From positions 1 through 38,577 of the forward strand of contig JAGIBJ010000069.1 in NCBI GenBank assembly GCA_017744415.1: a stretch of 38,577 bases of DNA. Direction: 5' to 3'. A program made the translations under genes and the position numbers. Below the pieces are notes generated by a model. It did not search any database. It was not told the origin of the DNA and saw only the letters and a list, made by a program, of their open reading frames with translations. This stretch comes from Solirubrobacteraceae bacterium. GTDB taxonomy: Bacteria > Actinomycetota > Thermoleophilia > Solirubrobacterales > Solirubrobacteraceae. Shown here piece after piece: positions 7,767 through 15,641 of the stretch (position 1 is the stretch's first letter; the number at the start of each line of letters is the position of its first letter).

Positions 7767-8714
7767 TCAGCCGCCGGCCGGGCCGTTGCCGGCGCTCGCG
7801 GCGCCGCTCCTCAGGCGCGCGACCAGAGTTGAGCCTGTGTCGGCATTGGTGATGCGCACGCGCGGCAACTGGAACGGGTCGTCGGAGCGGCGGGCGATGC
7901 CCGGTTCGACGGTGGTGGCACCCGCGTAGCCGGCTGCCTTCACGGCGGCCTCGACGTGCTCGTCGTACTTGCCGGCGGGGTAACAGAAGAACTCGGGCGT
8001 GGTGCCCGTGAGCGCGCGGATCTCGCGCCGCGAGCCGCGTAGCTCGTCCTTCAGCTGCGCGTCGGACACCTCGCGCAGGTCGGGGTGGGTGAGGGTGTGC
8101 GAGTCGAACTCCCAGCCGGCCTTCGCCATGGCCTGGGCCAGGTGACGGGGGAGTCCGTCTGGCCCGAGGTTGTGGGTGGTGACGTTCACGACCCCCGGCC
8201 ACCCGTACTTGCGCATCGCCGGCGCCGCGACCGTCGCGTGCGAGAGGTAGCCATCGTCGAAGCTCAGCACCACCGGGTGCTTGGGGAGCGGCGAGCCGTG
8301 CTCCCACGCGTGGAGCACCGCGTGCAGCGTCACCGCCTCGTAGCCGGCCTCGTGCAGGCCGGCGAGCTGCTCGGCGAAGCGCGCCTTGCTCACCCACAGC
8401 TCCGGGAGGGATGCGCCGGCCGCCGGCGTGCCGAGCACGTGGTACATCAGGATCGGCACGGCGAGCCGCCGTGCTGCCGGGCCCTCGACGACGTCGCCGC
8501 GCGGCGCTCCCGGCGTCGGCTCCAGGGCATGCGCCGCGGGCTGCGAACCGTGGCCGTCATGCACCGCCGCGCCGGCATGCGCGACCACGGCGGTCGTCGT
8601 GACGTCGGGATCGCCATCGCCGCCGAGCAGGAGGCCCAGGGCAATCGCGCAGACGACGACGAGCAGGGTCGTCGCGGCGAGGAACAGGATGGGCGGCTGG
8701 CGTCGGCGCGGCAC
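7767..8714 (-). CDS. Membrane-anchored polysaccharide deacetylase (CE4/NodB)
   Basis: A 315-residue protein with an N-terminal membrane anchor (about 9-31), a Gly/Ala/His-rich linker to about 85, and a NodB-type deacetylase domain. The domain opens with ILMYHVLG (88-95). Metal and catalytic motifs are SFDDGY (151-156) with the Asp pair and SHTLTH (205-210) with the H-x3-H metal ligands; FFCYPAGKYD lies further on. CE4 enzymes remove N-acetyl groups from cell-wall or extracellular polysaccharides; the MYH...SFDDGY style is that of PgaB/xylanase-deacetylase relatives. It should act outside the membrane. The GTG start follows a TAGACA box by 6 nt, so it may be leaderless. It is divergent from the aldose epimerase, with 49 bp between the starts. 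Confidence 0.9.
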   Translation of the reverse strand: MPRRRQPPILFLAATTLLVVVCAIALGLLLGGDGDPDVTTTAVVAHAGAAVHDGHGSQPAAHALEPTPGAPRGDVVEGPAARRLAVPILMYHVLGTPAAGASLPELWVSKARFAEQLAGLHEAGYEAVTLHAVLHAWEHGSPLPKHPVVLSFDDGYLSHATVAAPAMRKYGWPGVVNVTTHNLGPDGLPRHLAQAMAKAGWEFDSHTLTHPDLREVSDAQLKDELRGSRREIRALTGTTPEFFCYPAGKYDEHVEAAVKAAGYAGATTVEPGIARRSDDPFQLPRVRITNADTGSTLVARLRSGAASAGNGPAGG

Positions 8715-8720
8715 CGGCGA

Positions 8721-8726
8721 TGTCTA
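8721..8726 (-). promoter_or_regulatory. Candidate -10 box (TAGACA), leaderless deacetylase promoter
   Basis: Read on the minus strand, TAGACA ends 6 nt before the GTG start at 8714 and no Shine-Dalgarno sequence is present. This spacing would put the transcription start at or next to the start codon. Confidence 0.35.
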
Positions 8727-8751
8727 TCGCACCCGTCGCTTCCGGGCGGCA

Positions 8752-8757
8752 TAGAGT
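8752..8757 (+). promoter_or_regulatory. Candidate -10 box (TAGAGT), leaderless epimerase promoter
   Basis: TAGAGT ends 6 nt before the GTG start at 8764, mirroring the arrangement on the other strand of the same 49-bp divergent spacer. No Shine-Dalgarno sequence is visible. Confidence 0.38.
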
Positions 8758-8763
8758 CCGCCC

Positions 8764-9687
8764 GTGCCCTTCGCCGCTGACCTCCAGCCCGTCACCCTCA
8801 CCGACGCGGAGCACGGGCTCACCGCGACGGTGCTCCCGGGCGCGGGAATGCTCATCCCATCCCTGCAGGCAGACGGCATCGAGCTGCTCGGCCAGCGTCG
8901 CGGCATCGACGCCTACCTCAGCGACGGCAAGACGATGGGGATCCCGCTCCTGTACCCGTGGGCGAACCGCGTGGGGGAGGAGCGGTTCGACGTCGCGGGC
9001 GTGGCGCTCGACCTTCGCGGCGACCGGCCCGGGCTGCGCCGCGACCCCCACGGGCTCCCGATCCACGGGTTGCTCGCCGCGCATCCCGGCTGGGTGGTGA
9101 AGGAGACGACGACCACCTCCCTGACCGCTACGTTCGCGTTCGACGAGACGAGCCACCCCGAGCTCGCCGCCACCTGGCCGTTCCCACACGTGCTCACCTA
9201 CGAGGTGACGCTGCGCGGCGGTGCGCTCGAGCTGGCGCTGACGATCACCCCGACCGCGGACGCATCGGTCCCCGTTGCGCACGGCCTGCACCCGTACGTC
9301 GCCATTCCGGGCACGGCCCGGGCCGACTGGCACGTCGAGCTCCCCGCGCGCCGCCACCTCGCACTCGACGAGCAGGGACTGCCGACGGGTGGGGCCACCG
9401 ACGAGCCGGCGTCGGCCGGGGCGCTGGCCGACCGCGCCTTCGACGACGCGTACGACGGCCTCGCCGTCGGCGCCGAGTTCGTCGTCGCCGGCGGCGGGTG
9501 GGAGCTGCGCACCACCTTCGTCGAGGGCTATCCGGCGGGCCAGGTGTTCGCGCCGCCGGCCGACCCGGTGATCTGCTTCGAGCCGATGGCGGCGCCGACC
9601 AACGCGCTCGTCGCGGGCAACGGGCTGCGGGTCGTCGCGCCCGGGAGCTCGGATCGCTCGGTGATGCGCATCGACGTGTCGCGCTGA
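8764..9687 (+). CDS. Aldose 1-epimerase (GalM-like)
   Basis: A 307-residue galactose-mutarotase-fold protein. Family landmarks are LLYPWANRV (62-70), the HGLLAAHPGW block near residue 100, the catalytic-type His in VAHGLHPYV, and the C-terminal CFEPMAAPTNAL stretch, which holds the catalytic Glu region of the aldose epimerase family. The enzyme interconverts alpha and beta anomers of hexoses in the cytoplasm; the exact sugar cannot be predicted. The start is GTG and probably leaderless. It has no obvious sugar-pathway neighbours. Confidence 0.88.
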   Translation: MPFAADLQPVTLTDAEHGLTATVLPGAGMLIPSLQADGIELLGQRRGIDAYLSDGKTMGIPLLYPWANRVGEERFDVAGVALDLRGDRPGLRRDPHGLPIHGLLAAHPGWVVKETTTTSLTATFAFDETSHPELAATWPFPHVLTYEVTLRGGALELALTITPTADASVPVAHGLHPYVAIPGTARADWHVELPARRHLALDEQGLPTGGATDEPASAGALADRAFDDAYDGLAVGAEFVVAGGGWELRTTFVEGYPAGQVFAPPADPVICFEPMAAPTNALVAGNGLRVVAPGSSDRSVMRIDVSR

Positions 9688-9892
9688 TCGCAGCAGGCGG
9701 AGCCGAAAACGCCAGCGGTTGCTGGTTGTTCCAGTGCACCGGCGAATAGCCAGACGAACGTCCAGCGCAACTGAGCGCGACTCAAACGGCGCCCGGGTAC
9801 GTCGAATATCCGGTCTACCACCCCGTCGCCGTCGTCCCACGGCTCCACCCACCCCGGAACGCGCCCCCACGCACGAGAGGTTCCACCCCGCA

Positions 9893-11110
9893 ATGTTGAG
9901 GTCCCAGGCACGCCGTCGCCGCCCCGCGGCCAGCCACACCACCGACCTGCCGGTCGATGTCCACGCTGCGACCGCGGCGCTTGCGATTCCGACCCGGCCG
10001 ACCTCACCCCTGCAGGCCGTCCCGAACCTCCGCAATCACGCCGATGAGGCGCGCCGCCAGCACCAGCGTCTCGCGGTCGCCGCGCACCTCTCCGGCCAGC
10101 TCGCCCCGCTCCAGAACCCGATGGCGATCGCCGAGCGGGCGGTGTCCGAGCTCCACACCGCCTTCCAGTTCCACCTCGCGGTGATCCAGCGGCTCGAGGG
10201 CGAGACGCTCCGCGTGCTCGCCGCCGCCGGGCCGCACGTCGACGAGTACGGATTCCTCGCCTTCGAGCAGTCGATCCACCAGGGCGTCAACGGCCGCGTC
10301 GCGCGCACCGGGCGCCTCGCCTTCGTGCCCGACACCCGCCATGACGCCGACTACCTGCGCCGCGACGCCTCCACCGACCCGGGCTCCGAGCTCTCGCTGC
10401 CGATCATCGTCGACGGCCGCATCTGGGGAGTACTCAACCTCGAGCAGGTCGACGCCCACGCGTTCGACGCCGACGACCTCCTCCTCGCCGAGGCCGTCTG
10501 CTCGCAGATCGGCGCCGCCTTGCACCGCGCCGAGCTCGCCGCCGAGGTGGAGGCCACGGTGGCCAACACGCTCGGCACCCTGATCGACGTGCTCGAGGCG
10601 AAGGACGCCTACACCGCGCAGCACGCCCGCGACGTCGTGGAACTCTCCGAATGCGTCGCTCGTCGCCTGGGCCTCACCGACCGGGAGCTGCGCGACGTGC
10701 ACTACGCAGCGATCCTGCACGACATCGGCAAGATCGCCGTGCCGAGCGACATCCTCCGCAAGCCGGGCAAGCTCACGGCCGACGAGTTCGAGCAGATCAA
10801 GCTCCACAGCGACGTGGGCGGTCGCCTGCTCGAGCGCATCCCCTTCACCCGTAGCGTCGCCCCGCTCGTGCGAGCCATCCACGAGCGCTTCGACGGCGGC
10901 GGCTACCCCGACAACCTCCGCGGCGACGACATTCCGCTCGGCGCGCGGATCGTCGGCACCTGCGACGCCTTCGACGCGATGATCTCCGATCGCCCGTACC
11001 GGAACGGCATGCCCCAGGGCGACGCCGTCGCCGAGCTGCACCGCTGCTCGGGCACGCAATTCGACCCGAAGGTGGTCGAGGCGCTCGTCGAGGAGCTCTC
11101 GCAGCGCTGA
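9893..11110 (+). CDS. GAF domain plus HD-GYP phosphodiesterase
   Basis: A 405-residue soluble protein. A basic, Pro/Ala-rich N terminus (1-60) is followed by a GAF sensory domain (about 70-210) and an HD-GYP domain (about 225-400). The HD motif is HDIGKI (276-281) and the second signature is ERFDGGGYP (331-339), keeping the GYP residues, so cyclic-di-GMP hydrolysis is likely. The GAF domain may bind a small ligand. The ATG at 9893 has GAGAGG about 12 nt upstream. Upstream in-frame codons reach 9719 but encode low-complexity sequence. The 205-bp gap before it holds no recognisable c-di-GMP riboswitch core. Confidence 0.88.
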   Translation: MLRSQARRRRPAASHTTDLPVDVHAATAALAIPTRPTSPLQAVPNLRNHADEARRQHQRLAVAAHLSGQLAPLQNPMAIAERAVSELHTAFQFHLAVIQRLEGETLRVLAAAGPHVDEYGFLAFEQSIHQGVNGRVARTGRLAFVPDTRHDADYLRRDASTDPGSELSLPIIVDGRIWGVLNLEQVDAHAFDADDLLLAEAVCSQIGAALHRAELAAEVEATVANTLGTLIDVLEAKDAYTAQHARDVVELSECVARRLGLTDRELRDVHYAAILHDIGKIAVPSDILRKPGKLTADEFEQIKLHSDVGGRLLERIPFTRSVAPLVRAIHERFDGGGYPDNLRGDDIPLGARIVGTCDAFDAMISDRPYRNGMPQGDAVAELHRCSGTQFDPKVVEALVEELSQR

Positions 11111-11134
11111 CCCGCCGCCCGCCAGCGGCCGGCG

Positions 11135-11890
11135 TCAGGCCGACGGACCGAACCGCTCCGTGCGGATGGCGTCCGGCGGCAGCCCCGCGGCGAGCAGCAG
11201 GTCGGCGGCGCGCTCCACGAACCCCGTTGGCCCGCAGACGAACGCGGCCCCGGGCAGTTCGATCCCGGCGAGCAGCTCGCCGACGAGCCCGGGGTCGATC
11301 CGTCCGGTCGGGCCGGTCCAGCCCTCCGGCGCGCGGCGCGTGAGCGTGTGGATCACCCGGGCCTCGTCGCGATCCGCGAGCGTCGCGATCTCCTGGGCGT
11401 AGAGCAGGTCGCCGGCCGAGCGCGTCGAGATGAGCAGCCGGAGCGGCGTGGCGCTCTCACGCACGACCGCCTCACGCGCCATCGAGCGCAACGGCACGAG
11501 GCCGGAGCCGCCGCCGATCAGCACCAGCGGGCCGGGGTCTGACGGTCGCCAGGTGAACCAGCCGCCGATCGGCCCGCGGATCTCGAGCTCGTCGCCGGGC
11601 ATCGCCTCCTCGACAAGGTAGGGCGACACCTCGCCGTCGTCGATCTCCTCGACGGTGAGGTCGAGCGTCCCGTCGGCCGGGGCGGAGGCGATCGAGTAGG
11701 AGCGCGTCGCCTGATAGCCGTCCTCGGCCGTGAGGCGTACGTCGACCCGCTGCCCGGCGAGGTGGCCGCGCCAGCCCTCAGCCTCGAGCCGGAGCGTCGC
11801 GGCGCGGGGCGTCTCCTGGATGCGGTCGGTCACCCGGGCCAGACGCCAGTCGCTGGGGCCCGGCTCCGGTCCGTCGGCGGCCGCGCTCAC
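11135..11890 (-). CDS. FAD/NAD(P)-binding oxidoreductase (ferredoxin-reductase fold)
   Basis: A protein of about 251 residues of the ferredoxin-NADP reductase superfamily. FAD-binding RSYSIAS lies at 63-69, the nucleotide-binding GGGSGLVPL at 126-134, and a VCGPTGF motif near the C terminus. No iron-sulfur cysteine cluster is present. The GTG start at 11890 overlaps the stop of the upstream molybdopterin oxidoreductase by 4 bp (GTGA), so the two are coupled; this protein probably passes electrons between NAD(P)H and the molybdoenzyme. The pairing of a sulfite-oxidase-like protein with a small FAD reductase recurs in actinobacteria as far as I know. The physiological substrate is unknown. Confidence 0.87.
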   Translation of the reverse strand: MSAAADGPEPGPSDWRLARVTDRIQETPRAATLRLEAEGWRGHLAGQRVDVRLTAEDGYQATRSYSIASAPADGTLDLTVEEIDDGEVSPYLVEEAMPGDELEIRGPIGGWFTWRPSDPGPLVLIGGGSGLVPLRSMAREAVVRESATPLRLLISTRSAGDLLYAQEIATLADRDEARVIHTLTRRAPEGWTGPTGRIDPGLVGELLAGIELPGAAFVCGPTGFVERAADLLLAAGLPPDAIRTERFGPSA

Positions 11891-12498
11891 GGGAAGGCGA
11901 CCCCGTAGCGCTCCTCCTTCCACGGATCCCCGTGGTCGTGGTAGCCGTTCTGCTCCCAGAATCCGGGCTCATCGGTGACGGTGACGGTGATCCCGCGCAC
12001 CCACTTCGCGCTCTTCCAGAAGTAGAGGTGCGGGACGAGCAAGCGGGCCGGCCCGCCGTGTTCGGAGGGCAGCGGTGCCCCGTCGTACTCGTCGACGATC
12101 CACGCCTTGCCGCCCGTCACGTCGGCGAGCGGGAGGTTGGTCGTGTAGCCGCCGTCGCACCACGCCGAGATCCACGCCCCGCCGAGCTCGATGCCGTCGA
12201 GGAGCGTGTCGAGCGAGACGCCCGACCAGTTGGTGTCGAGTTTGCTCCAGCTCGTCACGCAGTGGATGTCCTTGACGATGTGCTCGCGTGGCAGGGCCCG
12301 GAACTCTTGCCACGTCCAGCGGCGGCCCTCGGAGACGGCGCCGTCCACCGAGAAGCTCCAGCGGTCCAGGGGCGTATGGGGCGTCGGTCCGAAGGTGAGC
12401 ACCGGGAAGTCGTTCACGAGGTGCTGGCCCGGCGGGATCCGGGCGGCGTCACCCTCCGGCCGGCGGCGTCCTCTGAAACCTCGCGAGATCGGTGGCAC
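11887..12498 (-). CDS. Sulfite oxidase-like molybdopterin oxidoreductase
   Basis: A 203-residue protein consisting of one oxidoreductase molybdopterin-binding domain. Cys80 in IHCVTSWSK is the expected molybdenum ligand, GVSLDTLLD follows, and SEHGGPARLLVPHLYFWKSAKWV is present in shortened form around 145-167. There is no twin-arginine signal peptide and no C-terminal dimerisation domain, so it resembles short cytosolic YedY/MsrP relatives rather than classical sulfite oxidase. The GTG start at 12498 is preferred because GAAGGG lies 9 nt before it. It is first in a two-gene unit with the FAD reductase. The 119 bp upstream to the NRAMP-like gene hold nothing I recognise. Confidence 0.87.
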   Translation of the reverse strand: MPPISRGFRGRRRPEGDAARIPPGQHLVNDFPVLTFGPTPHTPLDRWSFSVDGAVSEGRRWTWQEFRALPREHIVKDIHCVTSWSKLDTNWSGVSLDTLLDGIELGGAWISAWCDGGYTTNLPLADVTGGKAWIVDEYDGAPLPSEHGGPARLLVPHLYFWKSAKWVRGITVTVTDEPGFWEQNGYHDHGDPWKEERYGVAFP

Positions 12499-12617
12499 CT
12501 GGCCCAGCCCTTCGGTGATCGCGCCGGCCGCTCGCCGACTTGCGCCACAGGCTAGTGCGGACACGCCCGGGCGTCGAACGGATTGCCGGGCCAGGCTGCC
12601 GCTCGCGACGCCTGAGC

Positions 12618-13928
12618 TCAGCCCGCTGCCTGGAGGACGAGCAGCGCGAGGATCGCGGTGGTCACGAGCGCGAGCGCGAGCAGGCCGGCAGCCTGCCCGA
12701 TCCGCCCGGTCGCATGGCCGCCCATCACCGCGGGATCGCGGCCGAGCCTGAGCATCAGCGGCAAGATCCCGAGCAGCAGCACGGCGTTGAGCGCCTGGGA
12801 GAGGTAGAGCACCTCCAGCAGCGGCATCCCCGGGACGAGCACGAACAGCGTCGCGACGCCGAGCACGGCGGCGAACGTGGCATGGAACGCCGGGGCCTCG
12901 GCGAACGAGTGCCCGATCGTCGCCACCTGCCCGCGGCCTTCGGCGACCGAGTACGCCGTCGACAGCGGCACCACCGCCGCTGCGAGCAGCGCCGCGCCCA
13001 GGAACCCGGCAGCGAACAGATCGGCAGCCGCCGAGCCGGCCACCGGCTCCAGGCCGCGCGCGGCATCGGCGACGTCGTCGATCGACTGGCCGCTCGCGTG
13101 CAGCGTCGCCGCGCACGACATGACGATGAACGCCCCGATGACGCCCGTGAGCGCAGCGCCGGTGATCACGTCGACGCGCTCGAGGCCGATCTCGTCCGTG
13201 GGGATGCGCTTGTCGGCCGCGTACGACTGGATGAACGCGAGGCCCCACGGTGCCAGCGTGGTGCCGATCGTCGCCACCACGAGCAGGATGGTGTCGCGAT
13301 CCAGCGGCATCGACGGCGAGAACGTCCCGCGGGCCGCCTCGCCCCAGTCGGGGCCGGCGAGCAGGCCGGAGGCGATGTAGGCAGCGAAGACGCTCGAGAG
13401 CAGGAGCAGCACATGCTCGATGCGGTGGAAGCTGCCGCGCAGCACGAGCGCGGCGACGGCGAGCACCGCAAGCGGCACCGACACCCATGCCGGCGTGCCG
13501 AAGAGCAGGTCGGCCCCCGCGGCGACGCCCGCCAGTTCCGCGCACATCGTGCCGGTGTTCGCGATGAGGAGCACGGCGATCACGGCGGCGGCGCGACGCG
13601 GCCCCGCATGCTCGCGAATCACCGCGAGCAGGCCCTTGCCCGTGACGACGCCCATCCGGGCACCGAGCTCGTGGAACACGATCAGCGCGGCAGTCGAGAG
13701 CAGGAGCACCCAGAGCAGTTGGGTGCCGTGCTCAGCGCCTAGGAGGGAGTAGGTGGTGATGCCCGGCGGGTCGTCGTCGGAGAGCCCGGCGAGTAGGCCC
13801 GGACCCACCACCGCTACGAGCGCCGCGATGCCGCCCTTGCGGGCGTGGTGCGCACGCCGACGGGTGACCCTGCGGTGCAGGTGCCGGCTCGGGTGCGGCC
13901 GGTGAGGCATCGGGGCCGGCGCTGGCAT
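12618..13928 (-). CDS. NRAMP-family transporter, divergent DDDPxGI clade
   Basis: A 436-residue polytopic membrane protein with about 11 hydrophobic segments of the NRAMP (PF01566) type. In the first helix the canonical metal-binding DPGN is replaced by DDDPPGIT (51-58). In helix 6 the canonical Met-Pro-His is replaced by an Ala-Pro-Trp (TTLAPWG). These features match a recognised divergent branch of the family (DDDPSGI type), whose transported ion is less certain than Mn2+ or Fe2+ for classic MntH. The His/Arg-rich N-terminal tail (about 8-30) is unusual. The start is uncertain: ATG at 13928 or 13910, neither with a ribosome site. It is divergent from the transglycosylase gene. Confidence 0.82.
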   Translation of the reverse strand: MPAPAPMPHRPHPSRHLHRRVTRRRAHHARKGGIAALVAVVGPGLLAGLSDDDPPGITTYSLLGAEHGTQLLWVLLLSTAALIVFHELGARMGVVTGKGLLAVIREHAGPRRAAAVIAVLLIANTGTMCAELAGVAAGADLLFGTPAWVSVPLAVLAVAALVLRGSFHRIEHVLLLLSSVFAAYIASGLLAGPDWGEAARGTFSPSMPLDRDTILLVVATIGTTLAPWGLAFIQSYAADKRIPTDEIGLERVDVITGAALTGVIGAFIVMSCAATLHASGQSIDDVADAARGLEPVAGSAAADLFAAGFLGAALLAAAVVPLSTAYSVAEGRGQVATIGHSFAEAPAFHATFAAVLGVATLFVLVPGMPLLEVLYLSQALNAVLLLGILPLMLRLGRDPAVMGGHATGRIGQAAGLLALALVTTAILALLVLQAAG

Positions 13929-14038
13929 CCGGCGATTGTGGCGCGCACAGCCCGCCCGCGTGCACGCCGACCTGCGCCCGGGCCGCCGCCGCACCGCTAC
14001 CTTCGACGCAAGACCCGCTCCTGAGCGGGCACTTCGCG

Positions 14039-15073
14039 ATGCCTGCCCCCTTCCGCCGCAACGCCCGCCTGCTGATCCTGCTCGTCACCCTGACGGCAGC
14101 GCCGTTCGTGCTCTGGTCGGCGCTCCCGCTCCGCGCCGGCGCCCAGAGCCAGTCGCAGGTCGAGGGCAAGATCGAACGGAGCAAGGAGCGGGAGGGCAGC
14201 CTGCGATCGGCCGCGGCCCGGCTCGGCCGGCTCGAGCGCGTCGCCCAGAAGGGTGTCGCCGTGCTCCAGCAGCGTCAGGCAGAGGCCCAGGCCGAGCTCG
14301 AGCGCTGGCAGGGCAAGCTGGCCGCCACCGAGACGCGCCTCGACGCCTCGCGCAAGCGGCTCGCCAGCGAGCAGCGCCGCCTGCGCCGCGACCGCACCGT
14401 GCTCGCCGGCAACCTGCGCGCCTCCTACCTGCGCGGCGAGCCCGACCTCGCGACCGTCGTGCTCCAGTCCGACGGCTTCGCCGAGTTCGTCGAGCGCTTT
14501 CGCTACGAGTCAGATTTGCGCGCCCGCAACGCGCAGATCCTCGACAACGTGCGCGACGCGCGCGCCCGCACCCAGAGGGTGGAACGCGCGCTGAATCAGA
14601 TCGTGCCCGAGCAGCGCCGTGAGACCGACGCCGTGCAGCGCGAGCGCGACGCTGTCGCCGCCCGCACCACGGCGCTGGCCGAGCGGCAGCAGATGCTCGC
14701 GCAGGCCCGGCAGGCCCGGCTCCAGGCTCTCAAGGCGACCGTGGCCGGGCGCAAGCGGGCCCAGCGCACGCTCAAGCGGCTGATCGCCGCGCAGGAGCGC
14801 GCCTCGGTCGACAAGTCGGGCCCCGGCGGGCCCTGGGCGATCCCGTGGGCGATCGTCCAGTGCGAATCCGGCGGCCAGAACCTCCCGCCCAACTCGGCGG
14901 GAGCCTCCGGCTACTACCAGTTCATGCCGGCCACCTGGAAGGGACTCGGCGGCTCCACGAGCGACGCCTACAAGGCCGGCAAGGCCGAGCAGGACCGCCT
15001 CGCGGCGAAGCTCTGGAACAACGGCGCCGGCGCCCGAAACTGGGACTGCGCCGCGATCGTCGGCCTCATCTGA
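14039..15073 (+). CDS. Secreted coiled-coil protein with transglycosylase-like domain
   Basis: A 344-residue protein with a signal peptide or signal anchor (about 8-36). A long Arg/Gln/Glu/Ala-rich coiled coil follows (about 38-255), with a break near 125-150 (SYLRGEPDLATVVLQSDGF) typical of PcsB/EnvC-like hairpins. The C-terminal lysozyme-like domain (about 262-344) has Glu276 in QCESGG as the likely catalytic acid and SGYYQFMPATW. This matches Rpf/transglycosylase-like domains (PF06737) of actinobacteria. The architecture suggests a regulated cell-wall hydrolase acting outside the membrane. The protein ends directly after the domain. A 7-bp hairpin (14014-14029) lies 9 nt before the ATG, and no Shine-Dalgarno sequence is evident. 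Confidence 0.88.
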   Translation: MPAPFRRNARLLILLVTLTAAPFVLWSALPLRAGAQSQSQVEGKIERSKEREGSLRSAAARLGRLERVAQKGVAVLQQRQAEAQAELERWQGKLAATETRLDASRKRLASEQRRLRRDRTVLAGNLRASYLRGEPDLATVVLQSDGFAEFVERFRYESDLRARNAQILDNVRDARARTQRVERALNQIVPEQRRETDAVQRERDAVAARTTALAERQQMLAQARQARLQALKATVAGRKRAQRTLKRLIAAQERASVDKSGPGGPWAIPWAIVQCESGGQNLPPNSAGASGYYQFMPATWKGLGGSTSDAYKAGKAEQDRLAAKLWNNGAGARNWDCAAIVGLI

Positions 15074-15122
15074 CGCGCTGAGGGGCGCCTCGCACGCACC
15101 CTGCACCACCGCTGATCCTCAA

Positions 15123-15136
15123 TGGGCGGCCGCCCA
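15123..15136. other. 14-bp perfect palindrome between convergent genes
   Basis: TGGGCGGCCGCCCA is a perfect palindrome without a loop, in the 124-bp spacer between the convergent transglycosylase and DUF3817-like genes. It could help transcription stop or be chance in GC-rich DNA. Confidence 0.3.
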
Positions 15137-15197
15137 CCTTCGGCTCATCGGCGGCGCATGGCACGCACGATCCACCCCTCATGCCCGCCAGATGCAA

Positions 15198-15533
15198 TCA
15201 GGAGCCGAGTGTCTCGCGCTTGGCCTTGCCGTGGCCGATCAGGGCGCCGGGAGGACCGGTCGTGACGACGGTCACGATCGGGTACCACCAGCCCCACCAC
15301 TTGTTCATGGCGCCCCAAGCGGTGAGGCCGACCTCGACCATGAAGCCGATGCCGTGGAGCGGCCCGAACAGCGGAGTGAGATCCTTGTTGCCGGTGACCA
15401 CGCCGTAGATGAGCGGCAGGAAGAGCACGAGGTCGACGACGGCGACGATCAAGATCCACTTGAGGACCTTCGCGCGGAGCTCGAGGTCGTCGGTGGGCGT
15501 GGTCTCGGAATCCAGGGTGGGGGAGGCGGACAT
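15198..15533 (-). CDS. Small membrane protein, DUF3817-like
   Basis: A 111-residue protein with about three hydrophobic segments (roughly 26-46, 56-76 and 82-98). The Pro-Leu-x-Gly-x-x-His-Gly core seen in DUF3817 proteins is approximated by LFGPLHGIGFM, followed by a Trp-rich stretch (NKWWGWWYP). The assignment to DUF3817 is by pattern and moderate. Function unknown; family members are usually integral membrane proteins. The ATG at 15533 has GAGGAG about 11 nt upstream, better than an upstream ATG at 15578. It lies 108 bp downstream of lhgO on the same strand and may be co-transcribed. Confidence 0.75.
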   Translation of the reverse strand: MSASPTLDSETTPTDDLELRAKVLKWILIVAVVDLVLFLPLIYGVVTGNKDLTPLFGPLHGIGFMVEVGLTAWGAMNKWWGWWYPIVTVVTTGPPGALIGHGKAKRETLGS

Positions 15534-15641
15534 GGTCCGTCGGGCTCCTCGTTCGGGGTCGGCGAGCGCGCTCATCATTGCGTGCGGAGGGGGCGCGCCG
15601 CGCCGCCCCGGGCGGAACGAGCGTTCATCGGCCAGGCCGGA

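Noticed and set aside
7077-7832. An open frame spanning tRNA-His on the plus strand
   Set aside because: It includes the tRNA translation (SSVGRAPGCG...) and is otherwise antisense to the DUF1643 gene; low-complexity composition.
9688-9892. c-di-GMP (GEMM) riboswitch before the HD-GYP gene
   Set aside because: The conserved GEMM-I core bases are not present; only low-structure sequence with possible AT-containing promoter patches.
15123-15136. Specific regulatory operator at the TGGGCGGCCGCCCA palindrome
   Set aside because: It lies between convergent 3' ends and is easily produced by chance in GC-rich DNA.
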